Shown here: positions 7,442 to 18,515 of the stretch, one piece after another
Position numbering within the stretch: the stretch's first letter is position 1
Layout: the number at the start of each line of letters is the position of its first letter
NCBI GenBank assembly: GCA_019637815.1
Contig: JAHBUZ010000015.1
Span: 1-64,000 of the forward strand
Source of the DNA: Chloroflexota bacterium
GTDB lineage: Bacteria; Chloroflexota; Limnocylindria; Limnocylindrales; CSP1-4
Direction: 5' to 3'
DNA: 64,000 bases
Translations under genes and position numbers: made by a program
The notes under the pieces: generated by a model
What the model saw: the letters and a program-made list of their open reading frames with translations, nothing else
The model's database searches: none
Told to the model about the DNA's origin: nothing

Positions 7442-10400
7442 ATGCCGTTCGATCCCGCCTACCCGCTGTACGATCCGCGTTTCGAGCATGACGCCTGTGG
7501 CGTCGGTTTCGTGGCGGACGCAGCAGGCACTGGTCGGGAGCGGGTGCTGCCACTGGCGCTGGCGGGCCTCGGTGCCCTCGGCCACCGCGGCGCGTTCGGC
7601 GCGGATGGCGCATCGAGCGACGGTGCGGGCATCCTGCTGCCCCTGGACCCCTCGGTGCGTGCCCACCTGGCACCGGGTCTGGCGGGTGAGTTCGGCGTGC
7701 TGATGGTGTTCCTGCCCACGGACGCTGCGGCGCGGGCCCAGGCGCGCACCGCCATCGAGACCGCGCTCGCCGCCGAGGGTCTGGCCCTCGATCGCTGGCG
7801 TGACGTGCCTGTGGACGCCGACGCCCTGGGTCGTGTCGCCCGCTCGAGCCTGCCCGTCGTGGCGCAGGCGATCGTGACCGCGCCATCGCGCACACCCCGG
7901 ACGGACCTCGACCGCCGGCTGCTGCTGGTGCGCCAGCGCGCCGGCATCGCGTGTCGCGAGCTGGGCCTCGAGGGTTTCGCGGTCGTCTCCGCCTCGTCGC
8001 GCACCGTCGTCTACAAGGGGCTCGTGTCGGGTCCTGCGCTGGGTGACCTGTACCCGGACCTGACGGCGGGCCTCGCGGTGAGCCACGCGGTGTTCCACCA
8101 GCGCTTCGCCACGAACACCCATCCCACGTGGGCGCTCGCGCAGCCGTTCCGGATGCTCGCCCACAACGGCGAGATCAACACGGTGCGTGGCAACCGGGAG
8201 CAGGTGCGTGGTCGCCGCGCGAAGCTGGGTGGCAGGATCGGTGATCGCCTCGCCGCCCTCGGCCCCATCCTGGACCCCGGTGCATCGGACTCGCTGTCCC
8301 TGGACGAGGTGCTGGACCTGCTCGTGGCATCCGGCTGGCGCCTGGACGCGGCGCTGCTCATCGCCATCCCGGACGCGCAGGGCCTGCGCACGGACATGGT
8401 GCCGGAGCTGGACGCGCTGCGACGCCGCGCGGCGGGTCTCATGGCGCCCTGGGACGGCCCGGCGGCGCTCTGCTTCAGCGATGGCGTGCGGGTGGGTGCC
8501 CTGCTCGACCGCAACGGCCTGCGACCACTGTCGGTCACGGTGACCGCGAGCGGCATCGTGGCCGCGGCCTCGGAGGCGGGGGCCGTGCCCCTCGACGCCG
8601 CGGACATCATCGAGCAGCGTCGACTGGGCCCCGGCGAGATGCTCATCGTGGACGTGGAGCGCCACGCCATCCGCCACGACCACGAGGCACGCGAGGACGC
8701 CGCCCGATCCATGGTGCGCGCGGAGAGCCGCCGCCAGGTGGTGCCACCCCCCGATGCCCACGTGGATCCCGTGGACCTGCCGGTCGTGGCGCCCACCAGC
8801 CAGACCTCGCTCACGGCCCGCTGGGTGGCGGGGCTCGACGCCGAGCGGCAGCGCCTCGACATCAAGACCATGGCCCTCGAGGCGCACGAGCCGCTCTGGT
8901 CGATGGGTGACGACACGCCCGTCCCGGGCGCGAGCCACATGGACCGGCCGGTCGCCGATCACCTGCGCCAGAGCTTCGCCCAGGTGACCAACCCGGCCAT
9001 CGACCCCGAGCGCGAGCGCATCGTCATGGACCTGACGGTCGACCTCGGTCGACGCGCCCCGCTCCTGGCGCCCCTGCCGCCGCATGGCCGGACGCTCCGG
9101 CTCCCCTCCCCGTTCGTGGCGGACCTCGCGTCGCTCCAGCACATGTTCGTGGGTGGCCGCGCGGGCAACGGCGATGGACGGCGCCGTCGGGTGCGCACGC
9201 TCGACACGAGCTGGGACCCGGGGCTCGGCGCTGAGGGCCTCGCGGCTGCCGTGGAGCGGCTGGGCGTCGAGGCCCGGACCGCCGCCGAGGACGGCATCGA
9301 GCTGGTCATCCTCAGCGACCGCCGATATGCCACGCACGGCCGGCTGCCGGTCGGCGCGGTGCTCGCCGCCGGTGCGGTCCATGCCGCGCTCACGGACGCG
9401 GGGCTGCGGGGCCAGACGGACATCGTGGTCGATGGCGCGGACATCCTGGACGTCCACACGGCGGCCATGACCCTCGCCAGCGGCGCCAGCGCCGTCGTGC
9501 CCTGGCTCGCCGTGGAGCTCGCCGCGGAGCTGGCGGGCACGCGCGGCGCGGAGGACGTGACCCCGGAGGCGGCCATCGTCAACCTGCTGCGCGCGTTCGA
9601 GGCGGGCCTCCGCAAGGTGCTCGCGCGGATGGGCATCAGCACCGCGGCGTCATACCTCGGCGGCCAGCTGTTCGAGATCCTGGAGCTCGCACCGGAGGTC
9701 ACGGCGCGCTGCTTCCCGGCCGCGCCCGCATGGCCCGGCACCGTGGACTTCGGGGTCCTCGCCGAGCGCCAGCTGCGACGGCTCGCGGCGGCCCCCGTGG
9801 CCGCACCCGGCGTCAGGCTCCACGATCCGGGCTGGGCGCGCTATCGCTCGGACGGCGAGCGACACCTGTACGCGCCGCCCATCGTCAAGGCGGTCCAGGA
9901 TCTCGCGGCACGTGGCCCGCAGGACCAGGGCGCGCTGTCGGACTACCTGACCGCGCTCCGACGCGACCCGGCCACGGTCCGCGACCAGCTGGAGCTGGTG
10001 CAGGCCGCCCAGCCGCGTCACCTGTCCGAGGTCGAGGACGCGTCGCGCATCCTGCGTCGCTTCGTGGGCGCGGCGATGAGCCTGGGTGCCCTCAGCCCGG
10101 AGGCGCACCAGGCGCTGACCATCGGTCTGCGTCGCCTGGGCATGGCGCCCAACAGCGGCGAGGGCGGCGAGGACCCGGCGTGGTATGACGACCATGACGG
10201 CATCCGCCACGACGCGGCCATCAAGCAGGTCGCGTCCGCCCGGTTCGGCGTCACCGCGCAGTACCTCGCCCGCGCCGAGCAGCTGGAGATCAAGATCTCG
10301 CAGGGCTCCAAGCCCGGCGAGGGTGGCCAGCTCCCGGCCAGGAAGGTGACGCCCCTCATCGCGCGGCTCCGTCGCGCCCAGACGGGCATCTCGCTCATCA

Positions 10401-12034
10401 GCCCGCCGCCCCACCACGACATCTACTCCATCGAGGACCTGGCACAGCTCATCGCGGACCTGCGGGCCATCAACCCGAGCGCCCGCATCGGCGTCAAGCT
10501 GGTCGCAGCGCTGGGCATCGGGACCATCGCGGCGGGTGTCGCGAAGGCGGGCGCGGACTACATCCAGGTGAGCGGTCACGTGGGTGGCACAGGTGCCAGC
10601 CCACTCAGCTCCATCAAGCACGTGGGCATCCCCTGGGAGCTCGGTCTCGCCGAGGTCCACCAGGTGCTGATGCGCAACGACCTGCGTGATCGCGTCGCGC
10701 TGCGCACGGACGGTGGGCTCCAGACGGGCCGGGACGTGGTCATCGCGGCGCTCCTGGGTGCCGAGGAGTACGGCTTCGGCACGGCGGCGCTCGTGGCCAT
10801 CGGCTGCGACATGGCGCGCCAGTGCCATCTCGATACCTGCCCCACGGGCATCGCGACCCAGCGGGAGGACCTGCGGGCGAAGTTCACGGGCACGCCCGAG
10901 GACGTGGTGCGCTACTTCACCGCGGTCGCCGAGGATGTCCGCTCGGTGCTGTCACGGCTCGGCCGGAGCAGCCTCGCGGAGGTCGTGGGTGACGTGTCGC
11001 TCCTGCGTGCGGGCGACGAGGGGTCCCGGACGCTCGACCTCGAGCGGCTGCTGGGTGCTCCCCTGTGGGGCGCCGGCGCGGCCCGACGCGAGGACCCCGC
11101 GCATGCCCGCCTGGAGGTGGTGCGCGAGCCCGCCTCGGCTGCGGAGGCGCGGCTCTCCGCCTCGTACGTCCACCTGCCGGCGGTCGGTCGTGACGCGACC
11201 GTCCAGACGCTGGAGCATCCGGTGGGCGCCCATGACCCCGACCCGTTGGGCATCGCAGCGACCATCACCACCGCGGAGCGCTCGTTCGGGGCCCACACGT
11301 CGGGCCTCATCCAGCGCGAGCAGATCAAGCGACCCGTGCGCTGGCGGCTCGCCGGCTCCGCGGGCCAGAGCTTCGGTGCCTTCACCGATGACCGGGTGCG
11401 CCTGGAGCTGGTGGGCCAGGCGAACGACTACGTGGGCAAGGGCCTGTCCGGCGGCACGGTCGTCATCCGACCGGCCGAGGCGCTCCTCGAGCGCGCGAAC
11501 GAGCTGGCCATCGCGGGCAACGCGTGTCTGTACGGGGCCACGGGTGGGCGACTCCACCTGGTGGGTCGCGCGGGCATCCGGTTCGCGGTCCGCAACAGTG
11601 GTGCGGAGGCCGTGGTCGAGGGCGTGGGCGCCCACGGCTGCGAGTACATGACCGGTGGCGTGATCGTCATCCTGGGCCCGGCCGGGCAGAACCTGGGTGC
11701 GGGCATGACCGGCGGTCGGATGTACCTGTGGGACCCCGATGGCGCGACCATCGCGGGAGCGGACGCGAGCTCCGTCCGGTGGACGCGGCTGCGCACCGTG
11801 GTCAGCGACCGGGTCGATGGCGCGGAGCGCGCCGCCGAGCTGCGCCACCTCCTGGAGGGGCAGCGCGACGCCGGGTCGGTGCTGGCCCGGTCGATCCTCG
11901 GCCGACCTGCCCAGCTGGGTGATGGCATGTGGCTCGTGGAGCCGGTCGGCACGATCGTGCCCATGATCGGCGAGGTCGAGACCGATGCGGCCGTGGCGAC
12001 CGGCGACGTCACCGAGGTGCCCGCCGGCCGCTGA
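7442..12034 (+). CDS. gltB: Glutamate synthase, large (alpha) subunit
   Basis: Transfers glutamine amide nitrogen to 2-oxoglutarate to make two glutamates. At 1530 aa it has the usual length. The N-terminal amidotransferase nucleophile is Cys19 in HDACGVGF, implying removal of an 18-residue propeptide. The synthase/FMN domain (about 790-1170) contains GEGGEDPAW, KISQGSKPGEGG and the 3Fe-4S ligands Cys1122, Cys1128 and Cys1133 in the standard C-x5-C-x4-C spacing. A GXGXG beta-helix domain closes the protein. No gltD (NADPH-oxidising small subunit) lies next to it; the following gene is unrelated. GAGG at 7429-7432 is the likely ribosome-binding site. Confidence 0.97.
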   Translation: MPFDPAYPLYDPRFEHDACGVGFVADAAGTGRERVLPLALAGLGALGHRGAFGADGASSDGAGILLPLDPSVRAHLAPGLAGEFGVLMVFLPTDAAARAQARTAIETALAAEGLALDRWRDVPVDADALGRVARSSLPVVAQAIVTAPSRTPRTDLDRRLLLVRQRAGIACRELGLEGFAVVSASSRTVVYKGLVSGPALGDLYPDLTAGLAVSHAVFHQRFATNTHPTWALAQPFRMLAHNGEINTVRGNREQVRGRRAKLGGRIGDRLAALGPILDPGASDSLSLDEVLDLLVASGWRLDAALLIAIPDAQGLRTDMVPELDALRRRAAGLMAPWDGPAALCFSDGVRVGALLDRNGLRPLSVTVTASGIVAAASEAGAVPLDAADIIEQRRLGPGEMLIVDVERHAIRHDHEAREDAARSMVRAESRRQVVPPPDAHVDPVDLPVVAPTSQTSLTARWVAGLDAERQRLDIKTMALEAHEPLWSMGDDTPVPGASHMDRPVADHLRQSFAQVTNPAIDPERERIVMDLTVDLGRRAPLLAPLPPHGRTLRLPSPFVADLASLQHMFVGGRAGNGDGRRRRVRTLDTSWDPGLGAEGLAAAVERLGVEARTAAEDGIELVILSDRRYATHGRLPVGAVLAAGAVHAALTDAGLRGQTDIVVDGADILDVHTAAMTLASGASAVVPWLAVELAAELAGTRGAEDVTPEAAIVNLLRAFEAGLRKVLARMGISTAASYLGGQLFEILELAPEVTARCFPAAPAWPGTVDFGVLAERQLRRLAAAPVAAPGVRLHDPGWARYRSDGERHLYAPPIVKAVQDLAARGPQDQGALSDYLTALRRDPATVRDQLELVQAAQPRHLSEVEDASRILRRFVGAAMSLGALSPEAHQALTIGLRRLGMAPNSGEGGEDPAWYDDHDGIRHDAAIKQVASARFGVTAQYLARAEQLEIKISQGSKPGEGGQLPARKVTPLIARLRRAQTGISLISPPPHHDIYSIEDLAQLIADLRAINPSARIGVKLVAALGIGTIAAGVAKAGADYIQVSGHVGGTGASPLSSIKHVGIPWELGLAEVHQVLMRNDLRDRVALRTDGGLQTGRDVVIAALLGAEEYGFGTAALVAIGCDMARQCHLDTCPTGIATQREDLRAKFTGTPEDVVRYFTAVAEDVRSVLSRLGRSSLAEVVGDVSLLRAGDEGSRTLDLERLLGAPLWGAGAARREDPAHARLEVVREPASAAEARLSASYVHLPAVGRDATVQTLEHPVGAHDPDPLGIAATITTAERSFGAHTSGLIQREQIKRPVRWRLAGSAGQSFGAFTDDRVRLELVGQANDYVGKGLSGGTVVIRPAEALLERANELAIAGNACLYGATGGRLHLVGRAGIRFAVRNSGAEAVVEGVGAHGCEYMTGGVIVILGPAGQNLGAGMTGGRMYLWDPDGATIAGADASSVRWTRLRTVVSDRVDGAERAAELRHLLEGQRDAGSVLARSILGRPAQLGDGMWLVEPVGTIVPMIGEVETDAAVATGDVTEVPAGR

Positions 12035-12052
12035 CCGGGTGATGGCCCGACC

Positions 12053-12070
12053 ACCGACGCGAGCGTCGGT
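12053..12070 (+). terminator. Hairpin after gltB, possible terminator
   Basis: ACCGACG (12053-12059) pairs with CGTCGGT (12064-12070) around the tetraloop CGAG, 18 bases after the gltB stop. No T-tract follows. Confidence 0.45.
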
Positions 12071-12165
12071 CCGGGCGATCGTCGGCGAGCGCGGGCTATG
12101 CTGGCGGTCGGGCAGCGGCTTCCGGCGGCCGTTGCGCGAACCATCTGCCGACCGAAGGGGATCCG

Positions 12166-12936
12166 ATGCGCATCGTGGGCTGGCTGGCCATGGTCGTGGG
12201 GGTCGTGGGCATCGTGGCGTGCCTCGCCATCGCCGTGGGCGCGTGGTTCGTCCGACCCACCATCGATCACGCCATCGACCAGGTCGTGTCGGTCGCCGCC
12301 GACGGCATGGAGCAGGCGGAGGGGATCACCGACGAGGTCCGCACGTCGCTCGGTGAGATCGGCACCGCGCTCGATGACATCGCGACCAGGGCACAGGAGG
12401 CGGCAGCCGTGCCCACGGTCGACCCGCTGGTCGCGAGCGGCCTGCGGCTCGCAGTCGAGCGGCTCGCCGCCGGTCCGGTCGGTGAGCTCGCGTCGGATGC
12501 CGCGCTCCTTCGACAGCGCGCCACGACGCTCTCCGCGACCATCCAGCGCCTCGATGAGGCGATCCCCCTGGTGTCCCTGCCGGGCGTGGTGACCGGGGCG
12601 ATCGACGAGCTCGATGCGCGCCTGGCACCCCTCGACCGCGCGGTGGACACCCTCCAGCAGCTGACCGCCACCCCGGCCATCGACCCGACGCAGGCCGCAC
12701 GCATCGCCACCGCGGCCACGGATGCCGGCGCCCAGATCGATGGCATCACCGACGGGCTGGGCGCGATCCACCTGGAGATGGAGCGTGTCCACTCCGATGT
12801 CGTCGCCGCGGGTGAGCAGGTCCAGGGCCTGGTGGGGATCGGGGTCATCGCCGCGGTGCTCGCCGCGATCTGGGTCGGGCTGCTCCACCTGCTCCTCGTG
12901 GCCCAGGGCAGGCGCTGGACACGGGACGAGGACTGA
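12166..12936 (+). CDS. Membrane protein with two end TM helices and a helical core
   Basis: I do not recognise a family for this 256-aa protein. A transmembrane helix spans about residues 5-28 and a second about 222-246. Between them lies a roughly 190-residue Ala-rich, heptad-like region with repeated I/L spacing (ITDEVRTSLGEIGTALDDIATRA) that looks helical or coiled-coil and would sit outside the membrane. The layout resembles chemoreceptor-like or spacer proteins but has no signalling domain. AAGGGG precedes the ATG. A possible -10 box, TATGCT, lies at 12097-12102. The downstream secreted beta-helix gene follows after 50 bases. Confidence 0.7.
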   Translation: MRIVGWLAMVVGVVGIVACLAIAVGAWFVRPTIDHAIDQVVSVAADGMEQAEGITDEVRTSLGEIGTALDDIATRAQEAAAVPTVDPLVASGLRLAVERLAAGPVGELASDAALLRQRATTLSATIQRLDEAIPLVSLPGVVTGAIDELDARLAPLDRAVDTLQQLTATPAIDPTQAARIATAATDAGAQIDGITDGLGAIHLEMERVHSDVVAAGEQVQGLVGIGVIAAVLAAIWVGLLHLLLVAQGRRWTRDED

Positions 12937-12986
12937 CCACGAGGCGGGTCGTCGTCGCGGACACCGACGGACCGCACACGGCGACG

Positions 12987-14234
12987 ATGCCGATGCGGAC
13001 GCGCCTCCTCGCCGTGCTGGCTGGCGTGCTCCTCGCCACCCCCCTCGCGCTGGTCGCGGGTGATCCACCGGCTGCGCGAGCGGCGCCCGGCAACGGCGGC
13101 CGACCGTGGGTCATGGTCGACCGGGACGGACGCGCCGCACCGGGTGACTGTGACGCGCGGACGCGGACCCATCGACGCATCCAGGACGCGCTGGACGCCG
13201 CGCGGGACGGCGAACGCATCGCCGTGTGTCCGGGCCGCTACCCGGAAGCGCTGCGCGTCGACGGGCATGCCCGGGACGTCTACCTGGCCGCGGAGGAGTC
13301 GTTCCAGGCCGTGCTCACGCCACCCGGCACCGAGCGCGCGCCAGCGGTCGACATCGAGCGCGTGGCCGGGTTCGAGATCCGGGGCTTCCGGCTGCGTGTC
13401 TCGGGTCGTGTCGGACCGGTGATCATCGGTCCCATCACCATCCCGGGCACCCGGGTCTGCACGCCCGCATCCGTGGCCATCCGGATCCGGGACGCGACGG
13501 ACGCGATCGTGCGCGGGATGCGCATCGAGGAAGGCACCGGCTGCGGCTATCGCGTCGGCATCCAGGTCGAACGCTCGCGGGCGCGTGTCTCCGCGAACGT
13601 CGTGGCCAACTTCCTGTCCCAGGGCATCACCGTGCGGGACGGGTCGGACGTGGACCTCGAGGCGACGGACATCCGATTCCTCCATGCGGACCTCGTGGAG
13701 CATCTGCCCGGTGCCGCGCTGGACCGGGCGGCCACCGGGCTGGTCATCGATCACGCGCGGGCCGCGCGCATCCGCACCATCACGGTGTTCTCCAAGGTCC
13801 CCGCGCGCGACGAGGAGCTGCCACCCCAGCTGTGGGAGGGCATCGTCATCAGTGATGTCTCGGGGCCCGTCCTCATCCGTGGTGACACCGTGGTGCGCCG
13901 CGTGGGCCTCACCGGGATCCGCATCGAGCGGTCCCACCAGGTGACCATCCGCAACACGCTCGTCGAGCGAGCGTTCGGCGACGCCTACCGGCTGGACGAT
14001 CTCAGCGGTGCCCGCATCATCGGCAGTGACGCGGAGCGCAGCACGACCGGCTTCCGCCTGGGGGCCGGCACCAGTGGCGTCGTGATGCGCCAGGTGCGGG
14101 GCATCCGCAACGTCGTCGCGGACTGTGTCGACCTGTCACGCGGGACGCGCACGGCCGGCACCGCCAACACGTGGCGACGATCGGAAGGCCGGACGAGCGT
14201 GCCCGGGGGACTCTGCGCGCCGGCTGCCGACTGA
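12987..14234 (+). CDS. Secreted right-handed beta-helix protein (NosD/pectate-lyase-like fold)
   Basis: A 415-aa exported protein. The N-terminus is a classical signal peptide (MRTRLLAVLAGVLLATPLALVAG) ending near the Ala-rich ARAAPG. The mature part starts with IQDALDAARDGERIAVCPGRY, the usual entry to parallel beta-helix repeat proteins. Regular rungs such as VIGPITIPGT and ITIRNTLVERAF continue to the C-terminus. Members bind or cleave polysaccharides or act as surface proteins; I see no decisive catalytic motif. The first ATG is at 12987 and a second in-frame Met lies two codons on. Its stop is 4 bases from that of the convergent DUF6328 gene. Confidence 0.75.
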   Translation: MPMRTRLLAVLAGVLLATPLALVAGDPPAARAAPGNGGRPWVMVDRDGRAAPGDCDARTRTHRRIQDALDAARDGERIAVCPGRYPEALRVDGHARDVYLAAEESFQAVLTPPGTERAPAVDIERVAGFEIRGFRLRVSGRVGPVIIGPITIPGTRVCTPASVAIRIRDATDAIVRGMRIEEGTGCGYRVGIQVERSRARVSANVVANFLSQGITVRDGSDVDLEATDIRFLHADLVEHLPGAALDRAATGLVIDHARAARIRTITVFSKVPARDEELPPQLWEGIVISDVSGPVLIRGDTVVRRVGLTGIRIERSHQVTIRNTLVERAFGDAYRLDDLSGARIIGSDAERSTTGFRLGAGTSGVVMRQVRGIRNVVADCVDLSRGTRTAGTANTWRRSEGRTSVPGGLCAPAAD

Positions 14235-14238
14235 CGGG

Positions 14239-14754
14239 TCAGTCGCCCTCCTCGAACGAGCGGCGGCGCCAGAGCGGCACCACGAACCAGAACCAGAGGA
14301 ACCAGAGGGCGGTGGCTCCCGCGAGGATGACGGCCGGCAGGTCACCGAGCGCGATGTCGATGACGAGCGCCACCGCGAGCGTGACGCCGAGCGCGATGAG
14401 TGCCATGCCGCCGATGAGCAGCCCGTTCGCCCAGCGGATCATGCCGCCCTTCATGGGCCGCCGGAAGTTCAGGCGGTGATACGAGGATGGCGCGATGAGC
14501 AGCGCGATGGCCGCCGCGCTCGCCATGAGCGCGCCCGCGTAGAGGTCCCGCTGGAGGTCGGTCAGCATCTCGAAGCGTGCCTGGAACGGCAGCACGAGCA
14601 GGAACGCGAACAGGACCTGGGCGCCGGGCAGCGCCACCCGGACCTCGTTCAGGAGCTCGATGAGCTCCCGGTCGAGCCGTTCCTTGGGCGACTCGTCGGG
14701 ATCCAGCTCCTCACCCGGATGCCGTGGGTCGGGCGTCGTCGTCGGGGCCGTCAT
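14239..14754 (-). CDS. DUF6328 family four-TM membrane protein
   Basis: A 171-aa protein with a charged N-terminus ([26 protein letters not shown]) followed by four hydrophobic segments, the hallmark of DUF6328 proteins common in high-GC soil bacteria. Function is unknown. The ATG overlaps the metH stop in an ATGA arrangement (14751-14754), so translation is probably coupled to metH. The frame is open far upstream, but only from this Met does the sequence look like protein. Whether it has a role in methionine or cobalamin metabolism or is simply a passenger is not evident. Confidence 0.8.
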   Translation of the reverse strand: MTAPTTTPDPRHPGEELDPDESPKERLDRELIELLNEVRVALPGAQVLFAFLLVLPFQARFEMLTDLQRDLYAGALMASAAAIALLIAPSSYHRLNFRRPMKGGMIRWANGLLIGGMALIALGVTLAVALVIDIALGDLPAVILAGATALWFLWFWFVVPLWRRRSFEEGD

Positions 14755-17700
14755 CCGCCCATGATCCCGCCGACCAGGTTCGGGGCGAGCCAGCGCTCGG
14801 CCTCCGCGATGGTCCAGCCCTTCCGGCCAGCGTACTCCTCCAGCTGGTCGCGGTCGATGCGACCGAGGCCGAAGTAGTGGGCGTCGGGATGCCACAGATA
14901 GAGGCCGCTGACCGACGCACCGGGCAGCATCGCCATGGATTCGGTGAGCGTGATGCCCGCGGCGCGTTCCGCGTCCAGCAGTCGGAAGATGGTCGCCTTC
15001 TCCGTGTGGTCCGGACACGCCGGGTAGCCCGGCGCGGGCCGGATCCCCTGGTAGCGCTCCGCGATGAGCGCGTCGTTGTCGAGGATCTCGTCCGGCACGT
15101 AGCCCCACAGCTCCCGACGCACCAGCTCGTGGAGCCGCTCCGCGAAGGCCTCCGCGAGTCGATCGGCGAGGGCCGCGGCCATGATCGAGGCGTAGTCATC
15201 GTGGTCACGCAGCGCCGCGGCACGCAGCTCCTCGAGCCCGATACCCGCGGTAACGGCGAACATGCCGATGTGGTCCGGCACCCCGGACGCGATCGGCGCC
15301 ACGAAGTCGGACAGCGCGAGGTCCGGTCGGTCGCCCGTCTTCGCGAACTGCTGGCGCAGGGTGTGGATGGTGGCGATGACCTCGGTCCGCGCCGCGTCGC
15401 CGTAGATCGCGATGTCATCGGTGTCCGTGGCGCCGGCCGGCCAGAAGCCGGTCACCGCGTTGGCGTGGAGCGATCGGTCACGCACGATGCGTTCGAGCAT
15501 CCGCTGTGCGTCATGGAAGAGGGCTGTGGCCGCGGAGCCCACGGTCGGATCGGTGAGGATGTCCGGGTAGCGGCCGGACAGCTCCCACGCCTGGAAGAAC
15601 GGCCCCCAGTCCAGGCGCTGCACCAGGTCCTCGAGGGGGTGATCGAGGAGCACCCGGGTGCCGATGAAGGTCGGTGCGGGCGGGACGGGCCCGGCCTGCC
15701 AGTCGATGCGCAGGCGTCGGTCGCGGGCCTGCTCCAGGGTGAGTCGCTGCTCCTTGCGGTCGCGACCCTCGTGCGCAGTGCGGACGCTCGCGTACTCGTC
15801 ACGGGTGCGGGCCACGAACCCGTCGTGCTGCGCGGGATCAAGGAGCGCTCGTGCCACACCCACCGCCCGGGACGCATCCACGACGTGGACCACCGGGCCG
15901 CTGTAGGCCGGCTCGATGCGCACGGCGGTGTGCGCCCGGGACGTGGTGGCACCGCCGATGAGCAGCGGCACGGTGAAGCCCTCGCGCTCCATCTCGGCGG
16001 CGACGCCCCGCATCTCCTCGAGCGACGGCGTGATGAGCCCGGACAGGCCGATGAGGTCCGCGTGCTGCTCCCGCGCGACCTCGAGGATGCGCGCCGCCGG
16101 CACCATCACCCCGAGATCGATGACCTCGTAGTCGTTGCAGCCGAGCACGACCCCCACGATGTTCTTGCCGATGTCGTGGACATCGCCCTTGACCGTGGCC
16201 ATGACCACGCGGCCCGCACCGCCCCGGGCGGGTCCCTCGGCGGCCTCGCCACGGTCCGCGCGTGCCTGGCGCTCCTGCTCGATGAAGGGGATGAGATGGG
16301 CCACCGCCTGCTTCATGACCCGGGCGCTCTTGACCACCTGGGGCAGGAACATCCGGCCCTGGCCGAACAGGTCGCCCACGACGTCCATGCCCGCCATGAG
16401 CGGCCCCTCGATGACCTCGATGGGCCGTGCCGCAGCGAGCCGTGCTTCCTCCGTATCCGCCACGATCCAGTCGCCGATGCCCTCCACCAGGGCGTGTCGC
16501 AGCCGCTCCTCCACGAGCGCCTCACGCCAGGCGAGGTCCGCGCCACCCCCACCGGTCGCGGACGAGCGGATGGTGTCCGCGACCTCCAGCAATCGCTCGG
16601 TGGCATCCGACCGACGCGCGAGCACCAGATCCTCCACCCGCTCCCGCAGGTCCGCGTCCAGCTCATCGATGACCGGCAGGGCGCCCGCGTTGACGATGCC
16701 CATGTCCATGCCCGCCGCGATGGCGTGGACCAGGAACACCGCGTGGATCGCCTCTCGGACCGGGTCGTTGCCCCGGAAGGAGAACGAGACGTTGGACACG
16801 CCGCCGCTCACGAGCACGCCCGGCAGCTCCGCCTTGATGCGTCGGGTGGCCTCGATATAGGCGACCGCGTAGCCCGCGTGCTCCTCGATGCCGGTACCGA
16901 TGGCGAAGATGTTGGGGTCGAGGATGATCTCCTCGGGCCGGAAGCCGACCTCCTGGGTGAGCAGCCGGACGACCCGATGGGCGATGGCCAGCCGCTGCTC
17001 GACCGTCTCCGCCTGGCCCTGCTCATCGAAGGCCATGACCACGACGACCGCTCCGTATCGACGGGCCAGCCGTGCCTGGCGCAGGAGCTCCGCCTCCCCC
17101 TCCTTGAGCGAGATCGAGTTGACGACCGACCGACCCTGGGTCACCTGGAGCCCGGCCTCGATGACCGACCACTTCGAGGAATCGATCATCACCGGCACCC
17201 GCGCGATGTCCGGCTCGGATGCGATGAGCCGCAGGAAGCGACCCATGGCCGCCTCCGAGTCCAGGAGCGCCTCGTCGAAGTTGACGTCGATGACCTGGGC
17301 GCCCGCCTCCACCTGCTGTCGGGCGACCTCGACCGCCTCCGCGTAGCGCTCCTCCGCGATGAGCCGCGCGAACCTGCGGGAGCCGGTGACGTTGGTCCGC
17401 TCGCCCACGTTCACGAACAGCGACTCCGGGCCGATGGTCAGCGACTCGAGTCCCGATAGGTGGGTACGCGGCGGCAGCACCGGGATGGCGCGCGGGCGCT
17501 TGCTGGCGACCGCTGCCGCGATGGCCGCGATGTGGTCGGGCGTGGTGCCGCAGCAGCCACCGACCAGGTTGAGATGGCCACCGTCCACCAGCTCGCGCAG
17601 GATGCCGGCGGTGTCATCGGGCTCCTCGTCATAGCCGCCGAAGGCGTTGGGCAGGCCGGCGTTGGGATAGCCGGACACGAACGTATCCGCGAGCCCGGAC

Positions 17701-18506
17701 AGCTCCTGGAGGTACGGGCGGAGCTGCTTGCCGCCCAGGGCGCAGTTGAGCCCCACGATGAGCGGTCGGGCATGGCGCACGCTGTCCCAGAAGGCGCTCA
17801 GCGTCTGGCCCGAGAGCGTCCGGCCCGATGCGTCCGTGATGGTGCCGCTGATCATGAGCGGCAACCGGAAGCCGAGCTCGTCGAAGAGCTCCTCCACCGC
17901 GACGATGGCGGCCTTCGCGTTGAGCGTGTCGAAGATGGTCTCGATGAGCAGGATGTCCGCGCCACCCGCGACCAGGCCCGCAGCGGCCTCCCGGTACGCG
18001 GCGACCAGCTCCGGGAAGGTCACGTTGCGGGCGCCCGGATCCTCCACGTCCGGTGACAGCGACGCCGTGCGGTTCGTGGGACCGAGCGCTCCCGCGACAT
18101 AGCGTGGCCGCTCGGGGTCGCTCGCTCCGGCGGCGTCCGCCGCCTCCCGGGCGAGTCGTGCGGCCGCCTCGTTCATCTCGCGGACCCACGGCTCGAGGGC
18201 GTAGTCCGCCATGGAGATGGCGTTCGCGTTGAACGTGTTCGTGGAGATCACGTCCGCGCCCGCGGCGAGGTACGCAGCGTGGATGTCCCGGATGATCGCG
18301 GGCTGCGTCAGGACCAGCAGGTCGTTGGCGCCACGCAGCTCCCGGGGATGGTCACCGAATCGGTCGCCACGGAAGGCGGCCTCGTCCAGCTCATGCGTCT
18401 GGATCATCGTGCCCATCGCGCCGTCGAGCACCAGGATGCGTTCGCGGAGCAGGTCGGGGAGCAGCGCGACGCGGTGTGCGCGGCGCTCGTCGGGATCGTG
18501 GGCCAT
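14751..18506 (-). CDS. metH: Cobalamin-dependent methionine synthase
   Basis: Transfers the methyl group of 5-methyltetrahydrofolate through cobalamin to homocysteine. From ATG 18506 it is 1251 aa with all four modules in order. These are the homocysteine domain with zinc Cys motifs GLNCALGG and [10 protein letters not shown], the pterin-binding domain ([15 protein letters not shown]), the B12 domain with the cobalt-ligand motif [11 protein letters not shown], and the C-terminal AdoMet activation domain. The frame is open to 18692, but that extension is low-complexity non-coding sequence. A TACACT box 9 bases before ATG 18506 supports this start and leaves no room for a cobalamin riboswitch. 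It is coupled by ATGA overlap to the DUF6328 gene. Confidence 0.96.
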   Translation of the reverse strand: MAHDPDERRAHRVALLPDLLRERILVLDGAMGTMIQTHELDEAAFRGDRFGDHPRELRGANDLLVLTQPAIIRDIHAAYLAAGADVISTNTFNANAISMADYALEPWVREMNEAAARLAREAADAAGASDPERPRYVAGALGPTNRTASLSPDVEDPGARNVTFPELVAAYREAAAGLVAGGADILLIETIFDTLNAKAAIVAVEELFDELGFRLPLMISGTITDASGRTLSGQTLSAFWDSVRHARPLIVGLNCALGGKQLRPYLQELSGLADTFVSGYPNAGLPNAFGGYDEEPDDTAGILRELVDGGHLNLVGGCCGTTPDHIAAIAAAVASKRPRAIPVLPPRTHLSGLESLTIGPESLFVNVGERTNVTGSRRFARLIAEERYAEAVEVARQQVEAGAQVIDVNFDEALLDSEAAMGRFLRLIASEPDIARVPVMIDSSKWSVIEAGLQVTQGRSVVNSISLKEGEAELLRQARLARRYGAVVVVMAFDEQGQAETVEQRLAIAHRVVRLLTQEVGFRPEEIILDPNIFAIGTGIEEHAGYAVAYIEATRRIKAELPGVLVSGGVSNVSFSFRGNDPVREAIHAVFLVHAIAAGMDMGIVNAGALPVIDELDADLRERVEDLVLARRSDATERLLEVADTIRSSATGGGGADLAWREALVEERLRHALVEGIGDWIVADTEEARLAAARPIEVIEGPLMAGMDVVGDLFGQGRMFLPQVVKSARVMKQAVAHLIPFIEQERQARADRGEAAEGPARGGAGRVVMATVKGDVHDIGKNIVGVVLGCNDYEVIDLGVMVPAARILEVAREQHADLIGLSGLITPSLEEMRGVAAEMEREGFTVPLLIGGATTSRAHTAVRIEPAYSGPVVHVVDASRAVGVARALLDPAQHDGFVARTRDEYASVRTAHEGRDRKEQRLTLEQARDRRLRIDWQAGPVPPAPTFIGTRVLLDHPLEDLVQRLDWGPFFQAWELSGRYPDILTDPTVGSAATALFHDAQRMLERIVRDRSLHANAVTGFWPAGATDTDDIAIYGDAARTEVIATIHTLRQQFAKTGDRPDLALSDFVAPIASGVPDHIGMFAVTAGIGLEELRAAALRDHDDYASIMAAALADRLAEAFAERLHELVRRELWGYVPDEILDNDALIAERYQGIRPAPGYPACPDHTEKATIFRLLDAERAAGITLTESMAMLPGASVSGLYLWHPDAHYFGLGRIDRDQLEEYAGRKGWTIAEAERWLAPNLVGGIMGG

Positions 18507-18515
18507 CGACTGCCG

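Noticed and set aside
14724..17459. 911-codon plus-strand frame over metH
   Set aside because: Shadow of metH; no recognisable domain, and metH is intact on the other strand.
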